Below are positions 11,541-20,655 of a stretch of DNA of 64,000 nucleotides, one piece after another. The stretch is from Pelomonas sp. Root1217. GTDB taxonomy: Bacteria > Pseudomonadota > Gammaproteobacteria > Burkholderiales > Burkholderiaceae_C. The stretch spans positions 186,001-250,000 of the forward strand of contig NZ_LMDC01000029.1 of NCBI RefSeq assembly GCF_001425705.1, given 5' to 3'. Made by a program: the position numbers and the translations under genes. Each line of letters starts with the position of its first letter. Position 1 is the stretch's first letter. The notes under the pieces were generated by a model. That model did no database searches. It was given only the letters and a program-made list of their open reading frames with translations, and was not told the DNA's origin.

Positions 11541-11818
11541 CGGGCCGAGCGCCGGGCCTGCCATTGGCCAGAGGCCAATGGCCTTCCGTAGGCACCAGCA
11601 GTCCGCAGGAACTGCTGGTGTCCGACTCCAGTTCGCCTAGCCGGCCCGCGTTGGCGATGTGCTTGCCGGTCGAACCGGCAAGCATCGCCATCCCCTCGAG
11701 GGCTGAGGCCGGACACATGGCGCCCGTTGGGCGGCATGTGCCTGCCGAAGGGCTGCTGCACTGGCCGCAGCGCGATCTGCAAGACCGTCTGACGTACCCT
11801 TCAGACGAGGGGCCGCGT
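11541..11818. repeat. Hairpin array between the CHRD gene and hisA
   Basis: Gene-free 278 bases with at least four strong inverted repeats in a row: GCCATTGGCC/GGCCAATGGC with loop AGA (11560-11582); CACCAGCAGT/ACTGCTGGTG with an 8-base loop (11593-11620); a 16-pair stem with a two-base bulge (11653-11689); and CACATG-G-CGCCC/GGGCG-G-CATGTG with loop GTT (11714-11740). It lies between two converging transcripts, so it may stop both, but spacing and number exceed an ordinary terminator. No gene is called here. Confidence 0.7.
11636..11702 (-). repeat. Dispersed hairpin repeat, copy 1
   Basis: Matches 41711-41777 in inverted orientation. The outer part CCTAGCCGGCCCGCG, then Y, then TGGCGATGTGCTTGC differs at one base. 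The inner stem differs but stays paired (CGGT-CGA-ACCG here, GGC-5 bases-GCC there), followed by GCAAGCATCGCC. The compensatory changes suggest the fold is what is kept. Strand is given as the direction that matches copy 2 on +. Confidence 0.75.
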
Positions 11819-12568
11819 TCAACCGGCCGCAGCCATCAGCTCATCCGCCCGCGTCTGGGCGGACGCGAAGTCCAGCGCGCCGGTGTAGATGGAGCGCCCG
11901 CAGATGACGCCCTCGATGCCGTCGCCGAAAACGGCGCACAGGCGCTCGATGTCGGCGATGTCCGAAAGGCCACCCGAGGCGATCACCGGGATGGTGAGCG
12001 CCTGCGCCAGCTTGACGGTGGCCTCGATGTTGATGCCAGTCAGCATGCCGTCGCGGCCGATGTCGGTGTAGATGACGCCTTCGACGCCATAGTCCTGAAA
12101 CTTCTGCGCCAGGTCGATGACTTCGTGGCCGGTCAGCTTGCTCCAGCCGTCGGTGGCAACCTTGCCGTCCTTGGCGTCCAGGCCCACGATGATGTGGCCG
12201 CCGAAGGCCGTGCAGGCGTCCCTCAGGAAGCCAGGGTTCTTGACCGCGGCCGTACCGATGATGACGTAGGAGAGGCCATCGTCCAGGTAGCGCTCGATGG
12301 TGTCGAGGTCACGGATGCCGCCACCGAGCTGGATGGGGATCTCGTCGCCGATCTCCTTGATGATGGCCTTGATGGCTGGCTCGTTGACCGGCTTGCCCGC
12401 GAAGGCGCCGTTCAGGTCCACCAGGTGCAGGCGCCGCGCGCCGGCATCCAGCCAGCGGCGCGCCATCGCGGCGGGGTCTTCGCCGAAGGTGGTGGAGTCG
12501 TTCATGTCGCCTTGCTTAAGGCGGACACAGCGACCGTCTTTCAGGTCGATGGCAGGGATCAGCAGCAT
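11819..12568 (-). CDS. hisA: Phosphoribosylformimino-5-aminoimidazole carboxamide ribotide isomerase
   Basis: 249 residues, TIM barrel. Opens [18 protein letters not shown], with the catalytic aspartate, and has paired phosphate-binding motifs LGGGIRD and ASGGLSD and a second aspartate in [10 protein letters not shown]. Performs the Amadori-type isomerisation of ProFAR to PRFAR. It is 60 bases downstream of hisH and is the last gene of this his segment; hisF, its usual next neighbour, is displaced. Confidence 0.96.
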   Translation of the reverse strand: MLLIPAIDLKDGRCVRLKQGDMNDSTTFGEDPAAMARRWLDAGARRLHLVDLNGAFAGKPVNEPAIKAIIKEIGDEIPIQLGGGIRDLDTIERYLDDGLSYVIIGTAAVKNPGFLRDACTAFGGHIIVGLDAKDGKVATDGWSKLTGHEVIDLAQKFQDYGVEGVIYTDIGRDGMLTGINIEATVKLAQALTIPVIASGGLSDIADIERLCAVFGDGIEGVICGRSIYTGALDFASAQTRADELMAAAG

Positions 12569-12628
12569 GGCCGGGGGCTGAGGGGCTGGAGGGAAAGGAA
12601 GGCGGGAGGCAAGAAAGTGCAGACCCGT

Positions 12629-13276
12629 TCAGGGCTTCCAGTGCAGGAAATTGCGGTAGAGGGCGAGGCCCAGCGCGGCACTTTTCTCGGGGTGGAATTG
12701 GGTCGCAAAAATATTATCCCGGGCCACCGCGCAGGTAAAGCGAGCACCGTAGTCGGTCTCGCCGGCGCTGTGTTCCGGCAACGCAGTCGTCGCGTAGAAA
12801 CTGTGCACGAAGTAGAACCAGCTCTCGTCCGGGATGCCATCCCAAACAGCATGCGCCCGCGGTTGGTGCACGCGGTTCCAGCCCATCTGCGGCACCTTGA
12901 AGCGGCTGCCGTCTTCCTGCAGCCGGCCTTCCAGGCGGAAGCGCTGCACGCGGCCCGGGATCAGCCCCAGGCCGGGCGTGTCCTGCTCCTCGCTGTGATC
13001 CAGCAGCATCTGCATGCCAACGCACACGCCCAGCAGCGGCTTGGTGGCGGCGGCTTCAAGCACGGCTTCCTTGACGCCCGAGTCGGCCAGCTCGCGCATG
13101 CAGTCGCGCATGGCGCCCTGGCCAGGCAGCACGACTCGCTCGGCGGCGCGCACCACTTCAGGGTCGCAGGTGATGGCCACCTCGAAACCCTGGCCCTCGG
13201 CGGCATGGATGACAGCCTGGGACACCGAGCGGAGGTTGCCCATGCCGTAGTCGACGACGGCAACGGTGCGGGTCAT
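12629..13276 (-). CDS. hisH: Imidazole glycerol phosphate synthase, glutaminase subunit
   Basis: 215 residues, class I glutamine amidotransferase. [12 protein letters not shown] start, oxyanion and catalytic cysteine in [15 protein letters not shown] near residue 82, and histidine/glutamate in ATQFHPEKS near the C-terminus. Supplies ammonia to HisF, which is encoded 1.8 kb away. Start overlaps the stop of the upstream unknown gene by ATGA. Confidence 0.95.
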   Translation of the reverse strand: MTRTVAVVDYGMGNLRSVSQAVIHAAEGQGFEVAITCDPEVVRAAERVVLPGQGAMRDCMRELADSGVKEAVLEAAATKPLLGVCVGMQMLLDHSEEQDTPGLGLIPGRVQRFRLEGRLQEDGSRFKVPQMGWNRVHQPRAHAVWDGIPDESWFYFVHSFYATTALPEHSAGETDYGARFTCAVARDNIFATQFHPEKSAALGLALYRNFLHWKP

Positions 13277-13887
13277 GGCTTCCCCCGGGACAGGTCTACG
13301 AGCGCGTCACCCAGTGCCGTCACGGCGGGCTCGGACACGGCTTTGTCGACGCCGGGGAAGGTGGTGCGAAGCTTCCAGATGGAGCCGCTGCCACTCCACA
13401 GCTGCACATAGCTGCGCAACACTTCCTTCTCGGGGCGGTCGATCGTGGCCCAGCCCACCAAGACCTCGGTTCGGCTCTGGCCGTGGTTCTCATATTGCGC
13501 GACGACGTCGCGCACCTTGGTGTCGGGGTAACGCTGCTGCCAGCCTTTGACGATGCCGCTCATCGCGGACTTGAACTCCTCCAGCAACCGGGGATCTCGC
13601 GCAACGTCCTCGACGCGACCCAATTGGGCCTGGTAGATGTAGACGTCGGCCCACATGCCGCTCGGATGCTTGTAGCGGATGCTGCAGCCGCCGCCGGGCA
13701 TGGTGGCTTCGAAGCCATGGGTCATCATGCGCTCAAAGCCCGGGCCCAGCGTCTGGGGCATATCCTCCTGGGTACCCGGCCGCGGGCAAGGCTGACCTTC
13801 CTGCGCCATGGCGCCCACGGCAAACAGGCCGCTCAACGCCAGTGCCGCGAAGCTGCGGCGCACAGCGCGGAGCAAGGCGCGGCTCAC
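13273..13887 (-). CDS. Secreted protein of unknown function inside the his operon
   Basis: 204 residues; not recognised. N-terminal signal peptide of about 28 residues ([20 protein letters not shown], then a small-residue site ending AMA). The mature part has two cysteines (QPCPRPG and GGCSIRY), a beta-rich segment with [19 protein letters not shown] and a late [15 protein letters not shown]. It overlaps both hisB (upstream) and hisH (downstream) by ATGA, so it is co-translated with histidine enzymes although it should act in the periplasm. Confidence 0.8.
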   Translation of the reverse strand: MSRALLRAVRRSFAALALSGLFAVGAMAQEGQPCPRPGTQEDMPQTLGPGFERMMTHGFEATMPGGGCSIRYKHPSGMWADVYIYQAQLGRVEDVARDPRLLEEFKSAMSGIVKGWQQRYPDTKVRDVVAQYENHGQSRTEVLVGWATIDRPEKEVLRSYVQLWSGSGSIWKLRTTFPGVDKAVSEPAVTALGDALVDLSRGKP

Positions 13888-14498
13888 AGCGACCCCTTGG
13901 TCGACGGGATCACACCCGCCGAGCGCGGGTCCAGCGTCGTCGCCATGCGCAGCGCCCGGCCGAAGGCCTTGAAGATGGTTTCGGCCTGGTGGTGGGCGTT
14001 GTGGCCCTTCAGGTTGTCGATGTGGACGGTGGCCAGCGCCGCGTTGGCAAAGCCCTGGAAGAACTCGAAGGCCAGCTGCGTGTCGAAGGCGCCGATGCTG
14101 CCGGCCGTGAACTTGACGTCCATGTGCAGACCCGGGCGGCCGGAGAGGTCGATGACGACGCGCGACAGCGCCTCGTCCAGCGGCACATAGCTGTGACCGT
14201 AGCGCGTCAGGCCGGCCTTGTCACCGACCGCCTTGGCGACGGCCAGGCCAAGGGTGATGCCGACGTCTTCCACCGTGTGGTGGCCATCGATGTGCAGGTC
14301 GCCCTCGCAGTGGATGTCCAGGTCGATCAGCCCGTGGCGGGCGATCTGGTCCAGCATGTGGTCGAAGAAGCCGATGCCGGTCTGCAGCTTGGACTGGCCC
14401 GTGCCGTCCAGGTTGACGCGCACCGTGATGCGGGTCTCGCGGGTATTGCGGGTGACTTCGGCAACCCGTGCGGATTGAGAGGGGGCTAGTTCAGACAT
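13884..14498 (-). CDS. hisB: Imidazoleglycerol-phosphate dehydratase
   Basis: 204 residues, the monofunctional form (no phosphatase domain). Manganese-binding motifs [16 protein letters not shown] and [11 protein letters not shown], and the second pair with HNAHHQAE near the C-terminus. Dehydrates IGP to imidazole acetol phosphate, the substrate of HisC. Overlaps hisC by 13 bases and the following unknown gene by four. Confidence 0.96.
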   Translation of the reverse strand: MSELAPSQSARVAEVTRNTRETRITVRVNLDGTGQSKLQTGIGFFDHMLDQIARHGLIDLDIHCEGDLHIDGHHTVEDVGITLGLAVAKAVGDKAGLTRYGHSYVPLDEALSRVVIDLSGRPGLHMDVKFTAGSIGAFDTQLAFEFFQGFANAALATVHIDNLKGHNAHHQAETIFKAFGRALRMATTLDPRSAGVIPSTKGSL

Positions 14499-15562
14499 GC
14501 TTCGAGCGCTTGGAGCAGCAGGGTGTTTTCATCGGGCGTTCCGACGGTGATGCGCACACAGTTCGCGAGCAGCGGGTGCATGGCCGAGACGTTCTTGATC
14601 AGCACGCCCCGGGCCTTCAGCGCCGCGAAGGTGGCGGCGGCGTCTTGAACCCTGGCCAGGATCATATTGCCCTGACTTGGCCAGGGCGTGACACCGGGCA
14701 TGGCCTGCATGGCCTTGAAAAGCCGTTCGCGCTGCTGGCGCAGCTCGGCGGCCTGGGCGGCGTAGACATCGGCATGCTCCAGCGCGAACAGGGCGGCCTC
14801 GGCGTTCAGCACGCTGACGTTGAACGGCGGGCGCAGCTTCTCGATCTGCTCGACCAGCTCGGCCGCCCCACAGAGGTAGCCGATGCGCACGCCGGCCAGG
14901 CCGAACTTGCTCATGGTGCGCATCACCAGCACATGCGGGTGGCGGGCCATCAGCGCCAGGCTGTCGGAGGATGCAAAGGGTTGGTAAGCCTCGTCCATGA
15001 CGACCAGGCCCGGCGCCGCGGCGACGATGCGCTCGATGGCGGCGGCGTCCCAGAGGTTGCCGGTCGGGTTGTTGGGGTAGGACAAGTAGATGAGTGCCGG
15101 CTGGTGCTCCGCAATCGCGCCCAGCATGGCGGCCTCGTCCAACTCGAAGTCTCCAGCCCGCAGCGGCACGCCGACAAAGCGCAGGTGCTGGTGCCGCGCC
15201 GACATCTCATACATGACGAAGCTGGGCAGCGGCGACAGGATGACCGCACCAGGCTTGGACACGGCCAGCGTCAGCAGGCTGATGAGTTCGTCCGAGCCAT
15301 TCCCCAGCGTGATGCCGAAGGCCTCGGGCAGGCCGGCATGACCCTTCAGCGCCGCGGCCAAGTCGGCGGTGCGCTCGGCCGGATAGCGGTTGATGGCAAC
15401 GGCGCCGAGGCGCTCGCCCAACGCCCGCTGCAGTTCGGTCGGCAGGCGGTAGGGGTTCTCCATGATGTCCAGCTTGACGAAGCCGGTGCTCGGCTGGACG
15501 ACGTAAGCCTGTGCAGCGAGCACGTCGGGCCGGATCTGGGCAAGGGCTTGGTCGAGGCTCAT
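14486..15562 (-). CDS. hisC: Histidinol-phosphate aminotransferase
   Basis: 358 residues from the ATG at 15562. PLP fold-type [12 protein letters not shown] near the start, [21 protein letters not shown] and the PLP lysine in [16 protein letters not shown]. The frame is open further upstream, but a start at 15562 overlaps the vapC stop by ATGA and gives the family length. So hisC is translationally coupled to a toxin gene. Ends 13 bases inside hisB. Confidence 0.95.
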   Translation of the reverse strand: MSLDQALAQIRPDVLAAQAYVVQPSTGFVKLDIMENPYRLPTELQRALGERLGAVAINRYPAERTADLAAALKGHAGLPEAFGITLGNGSDELISLLTLAVSKPGAVILSPLPSFVMYEMSARHQHLRFVGVPLRAGDFELDEAAMLGAIAEHQPALIYLSYPNNPTGNLWDAAAIERIVAAAPGLVVMDEAYQPFASSDSLALMARHPHVLVMRTMSKFGLAGVRIGYLCGAAELVEQIEKLRPPFNVSVLNAEAALFALEHADVYAAQAAELRQQRERLFKAMQAMPGVTPWPSQGNMILARVQDAAATFAALKARGVLIKNVSAMHPLLANCVRITVGTPDENTLLLQALEACLN

Positions 15563-15987
15563 GGGGCGGTCACGATAGGGTTGAGCACCTGCACGCTGTC
15601 GAAGACAGCTTCGTGCGGCAGGGCCAGGCTGAGCAGTCGAGTGCAGCCCTGCGCCTTGGCGCTGGCGACAACGAGGGCGTCGGCGAACGGCAGGCTGAAA
15701 CGACTTTCCAGCGACCAGGCGGATTCCACCGTCGCCTGGTCGGTGGCCCAGGGCCGCCAGTGCTGGTAGCGGCGCACCTCGGCACGGGCGTCGCCCTGGG
15801 GCATGCGCGGGTTCACGCGCTGGGTGGCCAGCAGGTAGAAGTCGTTCAGCACCTGCACCGACATCCGGCCGGTGCGGTTGGCCCACAGCTCGCGCAGCCA
15901 GGCCAGCACCTGTTCGCGTTCGGCGGGCCGGGCACCGTCCTCGCTGAACAGCAGCACGGAGGTGTCGACGAAGACCGGATCGCTCAC
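15559..15987 (-). CDS. vapC: PIN-domain protein, VapC-like toxin
   Basis: 142 residues. PIN fold markers: VFVDTSVLLF with the first aspartate, SVQVLNDFYLLATQR where many relatives have glutamate in place of the D, and PFADALVVASAKAQG with the third acid. The fourth site, often LLSEDL, reads LLSLAL here. VapC proteins are Mg-dependent RNases, usually acting on tRNA or rRNA. The altered acidic positions leave activity open. Overlaps the antitoxin by ATGA upstream and hisC by ATGA downstream. Confidence 0.8.
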   Translation of the reverse strand: MSDPVFVDTSVLLFSEDGARPAEREQVLAWLRELWANRTGRMSVQVLNDFYLLATQRVNPRMPQGDARAEVRRYQHWRPWATDQATVESAWSLESRFSLPFADALVVASAKAQGCTRLLSLALPHEAVFDSVQVLNPIVTAP

Positions 15988-16202
15988 AGGATGCCTCGCC
16001 CAGGGTAAGGCTGACCGTCGGAAGCCCAGGAGCGTTCCCGATGCAGCCAGTCCTGCAGCGCGCGCTCATAGGCATCGTCGTGGCGCATCTTCTCGCCCAG
16101 CAGCTCGCCAAGCAGGCGAGACACGCTGGTGTTGCGCCGCGCGGCTTCCAACCGGGCCCATTCGGCCACGGCGTCATCCATGGACACGGTGACATTCTTC
16201 AT
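15984..16202 (-). CDS. vapB: Ribbon-helix-helix antitoxin, VapB-like
   Basis: 72 residues. The N-terminus MKNVTVSMDDAVAEWARLEA and NTSVSRLLGELL is a ribbon-helix-helix DNA-binding pattern. The C-terminal half would wrap the PIN toxin. By family it binds and inhibits VapC and represses its own operon. A near-perfect double palindrome lies 16 bases upstream. The operon it heads appears to continue through vapC into hisC, hisB, hisH and hisA. Confidence 0.8.
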   Translation of the reverse strand: MKNVTVSMDDAVAEWARLEAARRNTSVSRLLGELLGEKMRHDDAYERALQDWLHRERSWASDGQPYPGRGIL

Positions 16203-16217
16203 GGCATCAAGCGTATC

Positions 16218-16248
16218 ACACGAAGTTCGTGTTGCACGAACTTCGTGT
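16218..16248. promoter_or_regulatory. Probable VapB operator
   Basis: ACACGAAGTTCGTG, spacer TTG, CACGAACTTCGTGT: perfect 14-base arms. Each arm is itself nearly symmetric (CACGAA-G-TTCGTG), giving up to four half sites, as expected for a ribbon-helix-helix dimer pair. It sits directly before vapB, in the 82-base gap between vapB and the divergent acyltransferase gene, so both promoters could be affected. Confidence 0.7.
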
Positions 16249-16284
16249 CCAAATACCTCTCGCTTGAATCGATTGAGTTAGCCT

Positions 16285-17625
16285 TTGCATCCCGTTGTCA
16301 CTCCACCATCAATGCCCATATCGCCCCTCGCCAAGAAGCCCCTGCAGGCCACCGTGGCCAAGCTCAAGCGCACCGGCCGCGCCCTCGGCAAGCTCAAGCC
16401 CCAGGTGGTCAACCCCGTCCAGGCCCTGCAGGACATCAAGGCCAGGCGCGTCGCGCGGCGCACAGCCTCGGGCCTGCAACTGGTGCTGGCCGACCGCGTC
16501 GACTTCCTGAACCCGGCACATTGGGACGCGCTCGCGGCGCAGACCCTCTTCCTGTCGCGCGACTACCTGCGCGTGCTGGAGCAGCATGCGCCGGACAACA
16601 TCGAGCCGCGCTACGCCATGGCCTATGCCGATGGTGCGCCAGTCGCGGCGCTATTGCTGCAGCGCGTGGCCGTCGGCGGCGCCCAGCTGCGCAAGCCCGG
16701 CAGCAAGAAGCTGGTCGATGCACCCATGGCCGGGCTCAAGGAGCATCTGCTGGTCTGCGGCAACCTGCTCGTCTGGGGCGCGCGCGCCATGGCCCTGGCG
16801 CCGCATGCCGATGAGGGCCAGCTCTGGCATGGCGTCTGCGAAGCCATCTACCGGCTGCGCCGCGCCGACAAGCTCGACGGCCAGTCCGACCTGGCGCTGA
16901 TCAAGGACCTCGGCATGGCCGCCCAGCAGGTCTCACCGTCACTGCGCCTGCTGGGCTATCGCAGCGTCGACACCGAACCCGACATGGTGCTGACGCTGCG
17001 CTCCGAATGGCGCAGCTGGGACGACTACCTGGCCAGCATGACCTCGGGCTATCGCAGCGCGGCCAAGAAGCTGCTGAAGGACTGCGCCGCGGCCGGCCTG
17101 ACGCTGCGCGAGGCCAGCGCCGAGGAGCTGCTGGCGCGGGCCGACGAGCTGCATGCTCTCTATGGCCAGGTCCACCAGGCCCAGGGCCTGCGGCTGGCAA
17201 CGCTGACGCCAGGCTATCTGCCGGCCATGGCCGTCGCCCTGGGTGCGCGCTTCCGCTGCCGCGTGGCCGAGCATGCCGACGGGCGCTGGCTGGGCTTCGT
17301 CACCAGCGTGCACGACGGCGACACGACGCTGGGCTACTACATCGGCTACGACCGCGCGGCCAATGCCGAGGCACCGATCTACCTGACGCTGCTGCAGTCC
17401 ACTGTGCAGGACGCGATCGCCTTCGGTTCGACGCGGCTGAGCCTGGGCCGCACGGCGCTGGAGCCCAAGGCCAAGATGGGTTGTAGACCTGAGCCGCTGA
17501 GTTGCGCGGTGCGCCACCGCGTGTCGGCGCTGAACTGGATCACCACCGCGCTGACCAAGACGGCCGAGCACGACGAGCCGCCGGAGCGCAGCCCGTTCAA
17601 GGCCGCGCCTGTCGACGCGGCTTGA
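16285..17625 (+). CDS. FemAB-like / GNAT-type acyltransferase
   Basis: 446 residues (415 less if the ATG at 16315 is not counted as start: that start gives 436). The C-terminal two thirds match the PF04339-type 'peptidogalycan' FemAB-like proteins: SMTSGYRSAAKKLLKD, LYGQVHQAQG, LGYYIGYDRAA and the closing LGRTALEPKAKMGC. Substrate unknown; such proteins transfer acyl or aminoacyl groups to envelope precursors. Stands alone on the + strand between hisD and the vapBC-his segment, splitting the histidine genes. Convergent with hisD, three bases apart. Confidence 0.75.
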   Translation: MHPVVTPPSMPISPLAKKPLQATVAKLKRTGRALGKLKPQVVNPVQALQDIKARRVARRTASGLQLVLADRVDFLNPAHWDALAAQTLFLSRDYLRVLEQHAPDNIEPRYAMAYADGAPVAALLLQRVAVGGAQLRKPGSKKLVDAPMAGLKEHLLVCGNLLVWGARAMALAPHADEGQLWHGVCEAIYRLRRADKLDGQSDLALIKDLGMAAQQVSPSLRLLGYRSVDTEPDMVLTLRSEWRSWDDYLASMTSGYRSAAKKLLKDCAAAGLTLREASAEELLARADELHALYGQVHQAQGLRLATLTPGYLPAMAVALGARFRCRVAEHADGRWLGFVTSVHDGDTTLGYYIGYDRAANAEAPIYLTLLQSTVQDAIAFGSTRLSLGRTALEPKAKMGCRPEPLSCAVRHRVSALNWITTALTKTAEHDEPPERSPFKAAPVDAA

Positions 17626-17628
17626 GAG

Positions 17629-18936
17629 TCACTTCAAGCGCAGCTCCGCGGCGCGAGCGTGCGCCTGCAGGCCTTCGCCGTGGGCCAGTTCGCTGGCGAT
17701 GCGGCCGAGTGTCTGCGCGCCCTCGGCGCTGACTTCGATGAGGCTGCTGCGCTTCTGGAAGTCGTAGACGCCCAGCGGGGACGAGAAGCGCGCAGTGCCG
17801 GCCGTGGGCAGCACATGGTTGGGGCCGGCGCAATAGTCACCGAGCGACTCGCTGGTGTAGGCGCCCATGAAGATCGCGCCGGCATGGCGCAGCAGCGGCT
17901 CCCAGCGCTGCGGCTCGGCCGCGCTGATCTCCAGGTGCTCGGGCGCGATGGCGTTGCTGATCTCGCAGGCCTCTTCCATCGAGCGGGTCAGGATCAGCGC
18001 GCCACGCCCGGCCAGCGACGCGCGGATGACGGCCTCGCGCGGCATCTCCTCGACCAGGCGCTCCATGCTGGCGCTCACCGCATCCAGGAAGGCAGCATCG
18101 GGACTGAGCAGGATGCTCTGCGCCAGCTCGTCATGCTCGGCCTGGCTGAACAGGTCCATCGCCACCCAGTCGGGCGGCGTCGTGCCGTCGGCGATGACGA
18201 GGATCTCGCTGGGGCCGGCAATCATGTCGATGCCGACCTGGCCAAACACATGCTTCTTGGCCGAGGCGACGTAGGCGTTGCCCGGGCCGGTGATCTTGTC
18301 GACGCGTGGGATGGTCGCGGTGCCATAGGCGAGCGCCGCCACCGCCTGCGCGCCGCCGATGGTGAACACGCGATGCACGCCGGCCACGGCCGCTGCGGCG
18401 AGCACCAGCGGGTTGCGCACCCCGTCCGGCGTGGGCACGACCATGATGATCTCGCCGACGCCCGCCACCTGCGCGGGAATGGCGTTCATCAGCACGCTGC
18501 TCGGATAGGCCGCCTTGCCGCCCGGCACGTAGATGCCCACGCGGTCCAGCGGCGTGACCTTCTGGCCCAGCAGGCTGCCCTCCTCGTCGCGGTAGCTCCA
18601 GCTGCGGCCGCAGGCTTCCAGCTGGCGCTCGTGGTAGGCCCGCACCCGTTTGGCAGCCGCCTGCAGCGCGCTGGCCTGGGCCGGCGTGATCGAGGCCAGC
18701 GCGGCCTGCAATTCGGCCTGCGTGATTTCCAGCGCGGCGACCTGGTCGGCCGTCACGCGGTCGAAGCGCGCGGTGTAGTCCAGCACGGCAGCGTCGCCAC
18801 GCTCGCGCACGTCGGCCAGGATCTCCGCGACGCGGGCTTCGATGGCGGCATCGTCAGCCGCCGACCAGAAACGCAGGCGCTGGAACTCGGCGTCAAAGCC
18901 AGGCGCGGCCGTGGAGAGTTGGCGAACGAGTTTCAT
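17629..18936 (-). CDS. hisD: Histidinol dehydrogenase
   Basis: 435 residues, normal. Zinc/NAD enzyme for the last two steps of histidine synthesis. Seen: [73 protein letters not shown] with zinc ligands, and [20 protein letters not shown]. Start at 18936 overlaps the hisG stop by ATGA. Confidence 0.96.
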   Translation of the reverse strand: MKLVRQLSTAAPGFDAEFQRLRFWSAADDAAIEARVAEILADVRERGDAAVLDYTARFDRVTADQVAALEITQAELQAALASITPAQASALQAAAKRVRAYHERQLEACGRSWSYRDEEGSLLGQKVTPLDRVGIYVPGGKAAYPSSVLMNAIPAQVAGVGEIIMVVPTPDGVRNPLVLAAAAVAGVHRVFTIGGAQAVAALAYGTATIPRVDKITGPGNAYVASAKKHVFGQVGIDMIAGPSEILVIADGTTPPDWVAMDLFSQAEHDELAQSILLSPDAAFLDAVSASMERLVEEMPREAVIRASLAGRGALILTRSMEEACEISNAIAPEHLEISAAEPQRWEPLLRHAGAIFMGAYTSESLGDYCAGPNHVLPTAGTARFSSPLGVYDFQKRSSLIEVSAEGAQTLGRIASELAHGEGLQAHARAAELRLK

Positions 18937-19589
18937 GCGATGGCCGATGCAAAGGCGTCGATCAGCGGACGCAGCGCGTCGCGCTTGAGCTTGAGCGCGG
19001 CCTGGTTGACGACGAGGCGGGACGAGATGTCCATGATCTGCTCCACCTCGACCAGCTTGTTGGCACGCAGCGTGCCGCCGGTGGAAACCAGATCGACGAT
19101 GGCTTCGGCCAGGCCGGTCAGTGGCGCCAGCTCCATGGAGCCGTAGAGCTTGATGAGGTCAACGTGCACGCCCTTGTCGGCAAAGTGCTGGCGGGCGATC
19201 TCGGTGTACTTGGTGGCCACGCGGATGCGCGAGCCCTGCTTGACGGCCGCGGCGTAGTCGAAGTCGGCGCGTGTGGCCACACTCATGCGGCAGCAGGCGA
19301 TCTTCAGGTCCAAGGGCTGGTAGAGACCGTGCGAGCCGCCCTGGGCCAGTGCCTGCTCGTGCAGCACGTCGCGCCCCGCCACACCGAGATCGGCGCCGCC
19401 GTATTGCACATAGGTCGGCACATCGCTGGCACGTACCAGCACCACGCGAACACCGTCGCGGTTGGTCGGCAGGATGAGCTTGCGCGAGGTCTCGGGGTCT
19501 TCCAGCACCTCAATGCCGGCGGCGCGCAGCAGCGGCAGCGTCTCTTCGAAGATCCGGCCCTTGGAAAGCGCGAGGGTCAGGCCGGTCAT
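18933..19589 (-). CDS. hisG: ATP phosphoribosyltransferase, short form
   Basis: 218 residues from the ATG at 19589; [18 protein letters not shown] opens the catalytic domain. [13 protein letters not shown] and the PRPP-binding stretch [13 protein letters not shown] are present. It lacks the C-terminal regulatory domain, so it is the short HisG that needs HisZ for activity and histidine feedback; hisZ is not in the window. Overlaps the BolA-like gene upstream by ATGA and hisD downstream by ATGA. Confidence 0.95.
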   Translation of the reverse strand: MTGLTLALSKGRIFEETLPLLRAAGIEVLEDPETSRKLILPTNRDGVRVVLVRASDVPTYVQYGGADLGVAGRDVLHEQALAQGGSHGLYQPLDLKIACCRMSVATRADFDYAAAVKQGSRIRVATKYTEIARQHFADKGVHVDLIKLYGSMELAPLTGLAEAIVDLVSTGGTLRANKLVEVEQIMDISSRLVVNQAALKLKRDALRPLIDAFASAIA

Positions 19590-19828
19590 TGCGTCCACTC
19601 CTCGGGCGCCAATGTCTTCATCGACAGCGCATGGATCTGCTCGCGCATGCGCTCGCCCAGGGCGGCATAGACACGCTGATGGCGCTTGATGCGCGAGAGG
19701 CCAGCGAACTCTGCGGACACGATGGTGGCGAAGAAGTGGCGACCGTCGCCCTCGACTTCCAGATGCGTGCAAGGCAGGCCTGCAGCAATGAAATCGCGCA
19801 CTTCTTGCGGGGTCGGGTCGGCCATCAC
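19586..19828 (-). CDS. BolA/IbaG-family protein
   Basis: 80 residues (or 79 from the second ATG). [27 protein letters not shown] and [17 protein letters not shown] carry the BolA fold with its conserved C/H region and the RHQRVY helix. BolA-like proteins partner with monothiol glutaredoxins in iron-sulfur handling. In related genomes murA often separates this gene from hisG; here they overlap directly. Confidence 0.88.
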   Translation of the reverse strand: MMADPTPQEVRDFIAAGLPCTHLEVEGDGRHFFATIVSAEFAGLSRIKRHQRVYAALGERMREQIHALSMKTLAPEEWTQ

Positions 19829-19865
19829 GGGTCCTCGGGAAAAACCCGGATTTTAGGGAGGGATA

Positions 19866-19889
19866 GCGCAGGCCCCTTCGGGGCTGCGC
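19866..19889. repeat. Inverted repeat between the ABC permease and bolA-like gene
   Basis: GCGCAG and CCCC paired with GGGG and CTGCGC around a short loop, with one extra base in one arm. No T tract on the - strand, so it is not a canonical terminator for the exporter operon; it may stabilise or attenuate the transcript. Confidence 0.4.
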
Positions 19890-19899
19890 AAACCACCCT

Positions 19900-20655
19900 T
19901 TAGGAACGGATCTTGTAGCCGCGTTTCAAGAGCGACAAAGCGAGGCCCGCCGTCACAGCGAAGCTGACGCCCACGACCCCCAGGCTCAGCCACGGCGACA
20001 CGTCGCTGACCCCGAAGAATCCACGACGAAAGCCATCGATCATGTAGAAGAAGGGATTGAGGTGACTGACACCCTGCCAGACGCCCGGCAGAGAGTGCAC
20101 CGAGTAGAAGACCCCAGACAGGAAGGTCATCGGCATGATGATGAAGTTCTGGAAAGCCGCCAGCTGGTCGAACTTCTCGGCCCACAGGCCGGCGATCAGG
20201 CCCAGCGTGCCCATCAGGCCGGCGCCCAGCACCGTGAAGGTCAGCACCCACAGCAGGTTGTCCAGGCCCGGCGGCGCAAACCAGGCCGTCACCAGCAGCA
20301 CGCCCGTCCCCACCGCCAGGCCGCGCACGACGGCCGCGCCCACATAGGCGACGAACCAGGCCGAAGGCGACAGCGGCGTCAGCAGCAGGAAGATGAGGTT
20401 GCCTGTGATCTTGCTCTGGATGAGGCTGGACGAGCTGTTGGCGAAGGCGTTCTGCAGCACGCTCATCATCACCAGGCCGGGTATCAGGAACTGCGTGTAG
20501 CCGACCGTGTCATAGACCTTCACATGGTCCTCCAGCGTGTGGCCGAAGACGAGCAGGTACATGACCGCCGTCAGCACCGGGGCGCAGACGGTCTGGAAGG
20601 CGACCTTCCAGAAGCGCAGCACTTCCTTCTTGAAAAGAGTCGATGCCCCGTTCAT
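19900..20655 (-). CDS. ABC-2 type exporter permease
   Basis: 251 residues, about six hydrophobic segments (for example [31 protein letters not shown], and a last helix near the C-terminus), matching the YadH/ABC-2 family. The family segment [16 protein letters not shown] lies late. With the ATPase upstream (ATGA overlap) it forms an exporter; substrate unknown. Confidence 0.9.
   Translation of the reverse strand: MNGASTLFKKEVLRFWKVAFQTVCAPVLTAVMYLLVFGHTLEDHVKVYDTVGYTQFLIPGLVMMSVLQNAFANSSSSLIQSKITGNLIFLLLTPLSPSAWFVAYVGAAVVRGLAVGTGVLLVTAWFAPPGLDNLLWVLTFTVLGAGLMGTLGLIAGLWAEKFDQLAAFQNFIIMPMTFLSGVFYSVHSLPGVWQGVSHLNPFFYMIDGFRRGFFGVSDVSPWLSLGVVGVSFAVTAGLALSLLKRGYKIRS

Noticed and set aside
11564-13411. 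A 615-codon + strand frame across the hairpin array, hisA and hisH
   Set aside because: Shadow frame: hisA and hisH are complete with active-site motifs on the other strand, and the frame starts inside repeats.
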